Assembly: GCA_016207625.1 (NCBI GenBank)
Contig: JACQPF010000398.1
Location: 1-5,842 of the forward strand
Length of the DNA stretch: 5,842 bases
Direction: 5' to 3'
Source of the DNA: Elusimicrobiota bacterium
GTDB taxonomy: Bacteria; Elusimicrobiota; Elusimicrobia; FEN-1173
Below the pieces are notes generated by a model, which was not told the origin of the DNA, ran no database searches, and saw only the letters and a program-made list of their open reading frames with translations. Positions 1-5,139 of the stretch are shown here, piece by piece. Each line of letters begins with the position of its first letter. Position 1 is the stretch's first letter. Position numbers and translations under genes: made by a program.

Positions 1-552
1 GCCCTTGACGGCACCGGAGGCGTGACGATCATGGCGGACGTGAACGGTGACATCACCGGGAACGTGTCCGGATCAGTGGGGTCGGTGACGGGCTCGGTGA
101 GTTGGGTTGTGGGCAATGTGGGCGGGGACGTCGCGGGAAGCGTCGGGAGCCTGGCCGCGCAAGCCAAGGCTGACGTGAATGCGGAGGTCGACTCCGCTTT
201 GAATACGGCCATCCCTGGGAGCCCGACGGCCAACTCGATCAATGAGCGGGTAAAGGCGATTGATGACAAGCTACCGTCCGGGACGATCTCGGACGTAACG
301 ACAGCGCAGGTGAACGCCGAAGTCGTGGACGCTCTCAGCGTGGACACGATCCCGGAGCTTACGGCGGCAGCGCCGGCGGCGACGCCGACTGTTTACGGCG
401 CCCTCATGCTCCTCTACATGGCCACGCGGAACGAGCACACGACGACATCAAGCCAGTGGACCATCAAGAACGACGCAGGGACGGCCATCGCCAAGGCGAC
501 CATCTCGGAGAACGCCACGACCACGACCAAAGGCGAACTTGGGGCGCCCTGA
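1..552 (+). CDS. Phage structural protein with Gly/Val repeat (probably 5'-partial)
   Basis: Probable phage virion (tail- or baseplate-associated) protein. The frame has no stop from base 1 to the TGA at 550-552, so the visible part may be the C-terminal portion of a longer protein entering from the left. In-window starts are ATG at 31 (173 aa), 10 bases after GGAGG at 16-20, or GTG at 22, which lies too close to that site. Numbering from ATG 31: residues 4-41 are a Gly/Ser/Val repeat (GNVSGSVGSV, then GNVGGDVAGSVGSL). Residues 48-110 are helical and carry two related VNAEV motifs, with NTAIPGSP after the first. Residues about 117-173 form a C-terminal segment (ALMLLYMATRN, then IKNDAGTAIAKATIS). 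From memory, this combination of repeat, NTAIPGSP segment and C-terminal segment recurs in phage proteins of unknown exact function. Its last base is the first base of the next gene's ATG. The phage structural assignment is fairly firm; the specific role is not known. Confidence 0.75.
   Translation, partial: ALDGTGGVTIMADVNGDITGNVSGSVGSVTGSVSWVVGNVGGDVAGSVGSLAAQAKADVNAEVDSALNTAIPGSPTANSINERVKAIDDKLPSGTISDVTTAQVNAEVVDALSVDTIPELTAAAPAATPTVYGALMLLYMATRNEHTTTSSQWTIKNDAGTAIAKATISENATTTTKGELGAP
16..20 (+). promoter_or_regulatory. Possible ribosome-binding site for gene 1 (GGAGG)
   Basis: GGAGG lies 10 bases before ATG 31 and 1 base before GTG 22. If the gene starts inside the window, this favours ATG 31. 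The same bases read as Gly-Gly codons in the open upstream frame, so the match may be incidental and the protein may begin further left. Confidence 0.35.
40..153 (+). repeat. Coding Gly/Ser/Val repeat (G-x-V units) in gene 1
   Basis: Codons 4-41 (ATG 31 numbering) encode a degenerate repeat with Val or Ile about every 3-4 residues, separated by Gly, Ser, Asn, Asp or Thr. Valine or isoleucine occurs at positions 4, 8, 12, 16, 19, 23, 26, 27, 30, 34 and 38. GNVSGSVGSV (10-19) and GNVGGDVAGSVGS (28-40) are near copies. The spacing suggests short beta strands stacked along a fibrous or trimeric stem. The repeat is at the protein level; the DNA copies have diverged at third positions, which points to selection on the peptide. 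Confidence 0.7.
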
Positions 553-806
553 TGGCGATCAACACGACAAATAAGCGCCTGTCTTTGGTGGGGTTTCCGG
601 GGCGGATTATCGCACCCCAGCCGAATGGCGTCGTTGACGCTGCAGACCGCCGGCAGCTTGTGGGACTTTATCGCGGGATCGCATTTGAAGATGCGGACTG
701 GCCGCGGCGCGGATCGGAAAATACGCCGACTTTCACCGATCGGACTGGTCAATCGGTTTCCTGGACTCCGCGGTCGAACAATAGCGCGAGTTGGACGACG
801 CGCTGA
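552..806 (+). CDS. Small conserved-type phage protein, unknown function
   Basis: An 84-aa protein starting at ATG 552, whose first base is the last base of gene 1's TGA stop (TGATG), so translation is probably coupled to gene 1. Only weak purine stretches lie upstream (for example GGGG at 541-544). The frame is open further upstream to base 456, but that extension lies inside gene 1 and gives an Arg/His-rich peptide unlike a real protein. Residues 6-15 (TNKRLSLVGF) lead into a Pro-rich stretch with G-V-V-D-A-A-D-R-R-Q-L-V-G-L-Y at 26-40. From memory, similar short proteins (RLSLVG..., then DRxQLLGLY) occur in phage tail and structural clusters. The C-terminus is Ser/Thr/Asn/Trp-rich with two S-x-S-W-T-type motifs. 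No signal peptide or membrane segment is visible. It may be a small virion or assembly component; no function can be assigned. Confidence 0.8.
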   Translation: MAINTTNKRLSLVGFPGRIIAPQPNGVVDAADRRQLVGLYRGIAFEDADWPRRGSENTPTFTDRTGQSVSWTPRSNNSASWTTR

Positions 807-812
807 CGGAAT

Positions 813-819
813 AGGGGAG
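813..819 (+). promoter_or_regulatory. Ribosome-binding site of gene 3 (AGGGGAG)
   Basis: The purine run AGGGGAG sits 8 bases before ATG 828, within the 21-base gap after gene 2. It supports ATG 828 over the in-frame ATG at 837, three codons further on. Confidence 0.7.
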
Positions 820-827
820 ACAAGACC

Positions 828-1472
828 ATGAGCACGATGTCGGGATCAGATTTCCGCGATTACATCGTTCGGACGTTCAAGCGGACGGACAAAGATACCG
901 AGATTTACGAGGCCATCACCGACGCCCTGATGGACATGCGCCTCAAATTCCAGTTTGACGATTTCAAGGTGGAGACGTACTCCGCCGCCATCGACGCCGC
1001 GGGGGAATACAAGTTTGACGCGCCAACCAACCTGGGCCACATCATCAGCGTCCGGGTATTGGATGACGATGATAGTTATCCCCTTGTGAAGCTCTCAAAG
1101 TCGCAGTTCGATGAATTTTACCCGAACCCGAACTATTCCAGCGTAGACACGGACAAGCCGCGCCATTACTGCTATTTCGGGGGACAGTTCCTCCTGGGGC
1201 CCGTGCCGGATTTGACCTCGTACCAATACGAGATCAGCCACGCGAAAGAAGACGAGACGGCCGTGACCTCCGGGACTTCGGCCGTGGATTTTACGGACCG
1301 ATACCGCGAGGCCGTGAAAGAGGGTGTTTTGGAACGGTTATACGCCAGCCTCGGCGATTGGGAGGAGGCGTCCTTGTGGAATTCGCTCTATGAGGCGCGG
1401 ATGGCCGCCATCATCAAGAAAGAAAAGGAGAACTCGCAGGGCCCGACGCAAGTGGCCTACAACGACCTTTAA
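828..1472 (+). CDS. Phage head-tail adaptor-like protein
   Basis: A 214-aa protein resembling the adaptor (connector) proteins of podovirus-like phages such as SU10, which form a ring below the portal and link it to the tail. The layout fits. Residues 7-40 are a helical N-terminus with an R-T-F-K-R-T-D-K-D-T-E-I-Y-E-A-I type motif (15-30), common in these proteins. Residues about 48-145 form a beta-rich middle with P-R-H-Y (111-114) followed by F-G-G-Q-F-L-L-G-P-V-P-D (117-128), the usual 'large-hydrophobic, P-x-P' strand-turn. Residues about 155-203 form a long amphipathic C-terminal helix with alternating aromatic and acidic residues. There is no signal peptide or membrane segment. The gene lies immediately before a nozzle-like gene, as expected for an adaptor. 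The assignment rests on recalled family resemblance and gene order, not on a search. A generic minor structural protein is the main alternative. Confidence 0.75.
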   Translation: MSTMSGSDFRDYIVRTFKRTDKDTEIYEAITDALMDMRLKFQFDDFKVETYSAAIDAAGEYKFDAPTNLGHIISVRVLDDDDSYPLVKLSKSQFDEFYPNPNYSSVDTDKPRHYCYFGGQFLLGPVPDLTSYQYEISHAKEDETAVTSGTSAVDFTDRYREAVKEGVLERLYASLGDWEEASLWNSLYEARMAAIIKKEKENSQGPTQVAYNDL

Positions 1473-1473
1473 T

Positions 1474-2994
1474 ATGCCGAAAATGAAATCCAACATCCTT
1501 TTGCCGATTGTCGGGCTTGACGTGAGCAAGCCCGGCGAATTCGTTGACCCGCAGTCGACGCCGAACGCGCAGAACATGTACATCACGCGGAACGTGTTGG
1601 CGAAAAGGCTGGGAACGACTGCGCTCGGTTCAAGCCTGGCGGAACGGGTGATGGCATTAAGCGAATTGCAGATCGGCGCCCTTACCTACGTTTTGCGCGT
1701 GGGGTTGACGAAAGTGGAACTGCTGGACAAGAACGCGGGAACCTGGTCGGACGTGTCCCATGCCGTCCTGACAGGGACAACGCAGGACCGCTTTGATTTC
1801 GCTTACCCGCTCCTTTCTGGAGCGAAAATAATGACCATGACCAATGGGATCGACGCTATTCGCAAATACACGGGGACAGGAAACACAGCCGCGCTCGGGG
1901 GGTCGCCGCCGCTGGCCAAGTATATGGTGGCTTTTGGCGATTATTTGGTCCTCGCCTACATCACCTCCGGCGGGAACACCTACGCGGGCCGGGTGCAATG
2001 GCCGGACACCGGCGACCCGGAAACCTGGACAGGAGGGAACAGCGGCAGCACGGACCTGGTTGACGATGGCCGGGACATCACAGGGCTCGGGATATTTGGC
2101 GATTTCGTGACAATCCACAAAGAAACGGCGATCTACCTGGGTTATTTGGTGTCCACGTCTGAGGTGTTTCGCTTTGACCGGAAGAATACAGGTGTCGGCA
2201 CGGTTTCTTTTGCGACCATAAAGAACTTGCCGACGGGTGAGCAGATTTTCCTGGCGCGGGACGGAATCCGGATTTTCAACGGGATCGCCGCGCCGCCCAT
2301 TGGCGGGCGCATTATGGACGAACTGCGCGAGAGCATGAGCCCCCAGCATATCGATAAATGCTGGTCTGTGATTGTCCACGATCTCGATGAATATTGGGTT
2401 GGGATCCCCATTGGCAGCCAGACGACACCGGACACGGTTTACAAATACAACTACAAAACGGACCGGTGCTACAAAGACACTCGGTCCGGGATTACCGCTT
2501 GTTCGACCTATCAAAAGACGTCTCAACTGACCTGGGCGGACAAGACGGGAACATGGAACTCGGACACGACCCGATGGAACGATGTGAATTATTTGAGCCT
2601 TGCGCCGACGGTTTTGATGGGGAATTCCTCCGGCGTGACGACCGAGCGGAGTGCACTCTACAATGACAACGGGTCAGCCGTTGATGCGTACTGGGAAAGC
2701 AAGGATCTGGAGTATGAGGATGAGCCGGGTCGCCTGATGCGCTGGGTGGGCTTGAAGGTTTGGGCGAAAGGCAGCGCCGTCACCGTCGCTTACTCCACAG
2801 ACGAGGGGGGCACCTGGACGGACATCACAACGCTGATGTTAAGCTCAAGCTATCCAACCGACTCAAGCCCGCTTACGGCATATCTTGATGTTGTGAGCTC
2901 CCGTCTCCGCCTTCGGTTTCGGAACAATACGGCGAGCGAATCTTTCACGTTGAAAAAGTTTGTCGTTGAAGCAAAACCCCGGGAGCTTCGGTAA
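1474..2994 (+). CDS. Phage tail nozzle / packaged-DNA stabilisation-like protein
   Basis: A 506-aa, beta-strand-rich protein resembling podovirus tail nozzle proteins, including the P22 gp10-like DNA-stabilisation proteins, which form the tube below the adaptor and close the DNA exit channel. Visible features: near the N-terminus, N-A-Q-N-M (31-35) followed by K-R-L-G-T (44-48), typical of the 'annotated-residues, N-x-R, KRxGT' opening of these proteins; many repeated strand-turn units consistent with a beta-propeller; R-F-D-R-K-N-T-G-V-G-T (233-243) followed by F-L-A-R-D-G-I-R-I-F-N-G (259-270); and a Trp-rich turn W-A-D-K-T-G-T-W with further Trp at 368 (354-368). The C-terminal third is a beta-rich domain. 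The start is ATG 1474, one base after the previous stop, with no good Shine-Dalgarno. ATG 1483 is the alternative. A frame-open extension to 1324 lies inside gene 3, encodes a very basic Arg-rich peptide and is rejected. The last base overlaps the next ATG. Confidence 0.75.
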   Translation: MPKMKSNILLPIVGLDVSKPGEFVDPQSTPNAQNMYITRNVLAKRLGTTALGSSLAERVMALSELQIGALTYVLRVGLTKVELLDKNAGTWSDVSHAVLTGTTQDRFDFAYPLLSGAKIMTMTNGIDAIRKYTGTGNTAALGGSPPLAKYMVAFGDYLVLAYITSGGNTYAGRVQWPDTGDPETWTGGNSGSTDLVDDGRDITGLGIFGDFVTIHKETAIYLGYLVSTSEVFRFDRKNTGVGTVSFATIKNLPTGEQIFLARDGIRIFNGIAAPPIGGRIMDELRESMSPQHIDKCWSVIVHDLDEYWVGIPIGSQTTPDTVYKYNYKTDRCYKDTRSGITACSTYQKTSQLTWADKTGTWNSDTTRWNDVNYLSLAPTVLMGNSSGVTTERSALYNDNGSAVDAYWESKDLEYEDEPGRLMRWVGLKVWAKGSAVTVAYSTDEGGTWTDITTLMLSSSYPTDSSPLTAYLDVVSSRLRLRFRNNTASESFTLKKFVVEAKPRELR

Positions 2995-3356
2995 TGACGG
3001 CTTTTCGACGCATGAACTTCCCGGCCCTGACGTATGTGGGCGAGAAACTGCGGCGGTTTGATTGGGAATTCCTTCGGACCGTCCACGAACTTTACTCCAA
3101 CCTCTCGGCCATCTTGGACCGGGGAATCCGATTTGAGGACAACGTAGACGCCGTCCTCGTTACGTTCACCTCCTCCGGCACGCCGGACGCGGAGAACACC
3201 GTCGCGCACAGCCTTGGAAAAGTGCCGACGGGCTACATCGTCTACGAGCAGGACAAGGCGGGGTCCGTTTACAAAGGGCCGTCCGCATGGACAACGTCGA
3301 ACATTTATCTGAAATGCGACGTGGCGACAGTGGCCGTTAAAATTTTGGTGTTTTAG
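2994..3356 (+). CDS. Small phage tail-associated protein with beta-rich C-terminal module
   Basis: A 120-aa protein whose ATG shares one base with the nozzle gene stop (TAATG). GGGAG at 2981-2985 lies 8 bases before the start. Two parts can be seen. Residues 12-42 are helical and charged, and could attach the protein to a partner. Residues about 51-120 are beta-rich, with V-T-F-T-S-S-G-T-P-D at 56-65, H-S-L-G-K-V-P-T-G-Y-I-V at 72-83, and a final strand set I-Y-L-K-C then V-A-V-K-I-L-V-F (104-120). From memory, this C-terminal pattern (FTxxGTPDxExTVxHxLGxVPTGYIV...) occurs in small phage proteins next to nozzle genes and as a domain of longer tail fibres. A tail-tip or fibre-attachment role is likely but inferred. 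An in-frame ATG at 3012 would shorten it by six residues and lacks its own ribosome-binding site. Confidence 0.75.
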   Translation: MTAFRRMNFPALTYVGEKLRRFDWEFLRTVHELYSNLSAILDRGIRFEDNVDAVLVTFTSSGTPDAENTVAHSLGKVPTGYIVYEQDKAGSVYKGPSAWTTSNIYLKCDVATVAVKILVF

Positions 3357-3362
3357 AGGAGG
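3355..3362 (+). promoter_or_regulatory. Strong ribosome-binding site of gene 6 (AGAGGAGG)
   Basis: AGAGGAGG is the best Shine-Dalgarno match in the window. It ends 5 bases before ATG 3368, and its first two bases are the last two of gene 5's TAG stop. It fixes the gene 6 start and suggests high translation, as for a multi-copy virion protein. Confidence 0.8.
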
Positions 3363-3367
3363 AAAAT

Positions 3368-4333
3368 ATGCCCTGGCTTTTACCGGCGGCAATGATCGCA
3401 TCATCCGTAATCCCGTCATTGTTGAGTAAGAAAAACAGAGGGTCAACGACGGTCAATCAAGAACCCATGATCACGCCAGAACAACAGGAGGCGATGCAGG
3501 AGCTTTTGCAGTTCGCCAAGAGCGGATCCTACGGCGGCTATACGGCGGGGACCCCGTATGGCGGCAGTCTTGGAAATTTTGACATGACGCCGATGGAGCA
3601 GGAAGGCGAACGGAGCCTTGCGGCTTTGGTGAACTCGGCAAATCCGGAAATGTTTGACCTCGGGGCAAATGAACTTAAAGATTTTCTGGGCGGCGACAAA
3701 TTCGACCCATTCAACGAGCGGGGGGTCTATTCCGGATTTAAAGACAACGTCGAGCGAGAGATCCGGGACTCGCAGACGAGGCTCAAGCGGGGCGCGTCTT
3801 TTGCGAAAAATCTCTATTCCCGGGACACCATTAATCGCATGGGGGACCTGGAGGAGCAGGGCCAGAAAGTGCTTTCCGGAAAGCTGGCCGAGCTCTACGA
3901 CACCTATGCAAACCGGCGGCTTTCGGCTATCCCCATGGCATTCAATGCCGGACAGATGGAGGAGAACATCAACCTGGGGCGGATCGGCGCGGCCTATCAA
4001 TATGGATCTTTGCCGCGGCTTTTGAACGATGCGAAAGACACGCGAACCTATCAGGAATGGCTCCGCCAGCGTGGTGAACTGAAGGGCCCCATTGACGCCC
4101 TGGGCGCGGTCGCGGGAAATAACGTTCAGTGGGGCGCGAAGGATGTCACATTACCGAAGAACCAGGACGACTCCTGGGGGAAAGTGCTGGACATGCTCGC
4201 GTATTCTGGGGCCAACATGCTCGCCAGCTCTTACGGTTCGCCAGGTAAATCTCCAGCCGTACGACATGACGTTGTCCCGCCCGATTTCTTGACGCGCGGA
4301 AGAAGTTTTACCAGCGGACTCAATCTTTATTAA
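3368..4333 (+). CDS. Putative internal/ejection-type phage virion protein
   Basis: A 321-aa protein with a strong ribosome-binding site. Residues 3-19 are hydrophobic and Ala/Leu/Ile-rich (W-L-L-P-A-A-M-I-A-S-S-V-I-P-S-L-L), followed by K-K-N-R (21-24). This resembles a signal anchor or membrane-active segment, but there is no clear signal-peptidase site. Then come I-T-P-E-Q-Q-E-A-M-Q-E-L-L, a Gly/Tyr-rich stretch around 55-75, and a helical core. The core includes R-E-I-R-D-S-Q-T-R-L-K-R-G-A (130-143), a long helix up to an R-R-L-x-A-I-P-M-A-F motif, and R-I-G-A-A-Y-Q-Y-G-S-L-P-R-L. The C-terminus is Gly/Ser/Ala-rich. From memory, proteins with this order of motifs are common next to nozzle genes of podovirus-like phages, usually annotated as hypothetical or structural. 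A hydrophobic N-terminus plus helices and this position recall ejection proteins such as P22 gp7, so a role in DNA delivery is an inference. No enzyme motif is visible. Confidence 0.65.
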   Translation: MPWLLPAAMIASSVIPSLLSKKNRGSTTVNQEPMITPEQQEAMQELLQFAKSGSYGGYTAGTPYGGSLGNFDMTPMEQEGERSLAALVNSANPEMFDLGANELKDFLGGDKFDPFNERGVYSGFKDNVEREIRDSQTRLKRGASFAKNLYSRDTINRMGDLEEQGQKVLSGKLAELYDTYANRRLSAIPMAFNAGQMEENINLGRIGAAYQYGSLPRLLNDAKDTRTYQEWLRQRGELKGPIDALGAVAGNNVQWGAKDVTLPKNQDDSWGKVLDMLAYSGANMLASSYGSPGKSPAVRHDVVPPDFLTRGRSFTSGLNLY

Positions 4334-4338
4334 AGGAG
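4332..4338 (+). promoter_or_regulatory. Ribosome-binding site of gene 7 (AAAGGAG)
   Basis: AAAGGAG overlaps the TAA stop of gene 6 (4331-4333) and ends 6 bases before ATG 4345. It favours that start over the out-of-frame ATG at 4340, which is too close. Confidence 0.75.
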
Positions 4339-4344
4339 CATGTT

Positions 4345-5130
4345 ATGGCAGGCATTGGCGAGATGGTAGCTTTGGCGCAGGCAATGCAAAACGACGGCGG
4401 GAATCCGCTCGCCCGCCGTGCTCAATACATGATCAGCGGCCTTGCGGCGGGACGCGAGCGCCGTCGGGAAATGGAAAAAGAGAAACTTGACCGAGCCCTC
4501 AAGATTCTCGATATTTCTGAGAAAATGGGGAAGATCCAGCAAATGGAAGAGGATCGGACCATGCAGGCGAATGTGGCGAAGGCCATGGGGTTCATGCCGA
4601 TGGACGAAACAGAGCATGGCGCGGCGAGGACCGTGGCGCTTGATGCGATGGGTGGCGGGAAGGGGCCACGCATCAACTCGAAGAAAGGGAAGCTCATGGG
4701 GATGTATGAGATGGCCAGCCCGGAGGATTTCGCCGTTACCCCCTCCTACTCCTCGAAATCCGGTTTTTCAATGAGTTTGCGGCAAAAGAAAGACAACGGC
4801 GGCTTGGCGGGAATGGCGAAGATGGCCACCATGCAAAAGCGGGTTTACGACATGGCGACCCGTATGGCGATCACGGAAGAGCGGGACCGGCGTGAGAAGG
4901 CTGGGGATTATGAAGGCCTGGCGCAACTCGATTTCCGCTCGTATGTCCCCTCGCAGGCCGCGATTGAGAAATACAAGCCTGTTGCCGAGAGATATTTGAC
5001 GGGCGACAGCGCCAATTATCGGCAGGCGCTTAAAACGGCGCGTGGCCGCACGACAGTCAGCGTGCCCGGTTTTGGAGAGTTGGATCTGGACGGTTTGGAT
5101 TTGACGGATCTTGATAACGAGGAAGAATAG
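4345..5130 (+). CDS. Unrecognised Met-rich helical phage protein with acidic tail
   Basis: A 261-aa protein that I do not recognise. Residues 37-76 are very highly charged and probably helical or coiled-coil (R-E-R-R-R-E-M-E-K-E-K at 37-47, then K-I-L-D-I-S-E-K-M). There are 21 methionines, all within the first 174 residues, which is unusually many; several lie in the helical parts, where they could make flexible packing contacts. Residues about 105-135 are Gly/Lys/Ser-rich and probably loop-like. The C-terminus carries a Leu-Asp run (L-D-L-D-G-L-D-L-T-D-L-D) and ends in Glu-Glu-Glu. There is no signal peptide, membrane segment or catalytic motif. Its position between a probable ejection-type protein and a tail fibre suggests a virion-internal, scaffold or chaperone role, possibly with gene 6. 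That is inference only. Confidence 0.6.
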   Translation: MAGIGEMVALAQAMQNDGGNPLARRAQYMISGLAAGRERRREMEKEKLDRALKILDISEKMGKIQQMEEDRTMQANVAKAMGFMPMDETEHGAARTVALDAMGGGKGPRINSKKGKLMGMYEMASPEDFAVTPSYSSKSGFSMSLRQKKDNGGLAGMAKMATMQKRVYDMATRMAITEERDRREKAGDYEGLAQLDFRSYVPSQAAIEKYKPVAERYLTGDSANYRQALKTARGRTTVSVPGFGELDLDGLDLTDLDNEEE

Positions 5131-5133
5131 GAG
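5129..5133 (+). promoter_or_regulatory. Ribosome-binding site of gene 8 (AGGAG)
   Basis: AGGAG overlaps the TAG stop of gene 7 (5128-5130) and lies 6 bases before ATG 5140, fixing the start of the tail fibre gene. Confidence 0.75.
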
Positions 5134-5139
5134 CGTGCT

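Noticed and set aside
456..551. N-terminal extension of the 84-aa gene
   Set aside because: It overlaps the end of gene 1 in another frame and encodes a His/Arg/Asp-rich peptide; the TGATG junction gives a better start.
1324..1473. N-terminal extension of the nozzle-like gene
   Set aside because: The extension is read in another frame inside gene 3 and encodes a strongly Arg-rich peptide. Family-like sequence begins only after ATG 1474.
1657..2526. 289-codon open frame on the minus strand
   Set aside because: It lies entirely opposite the nozzle-like gene, whose protein has coherent family-like motifs. The minus-strand product is rich in Arg, Pro and Val in the way antisense frames of GC-rich genes usually are, and has no ribosome-binding site or motif.
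2850..3446. 198-codon open frame on the minus strand
   Set aside because: It spans three + strand genes and their junctions, with a low-complexity Arg-rich product. This is typical of an antisense shadow.
3579..3607. TTGACA resembling a -35 promoter box
   Set aside because: It is inside gene 6 and no -10-like hexamer lies 16-18 bases downstream.
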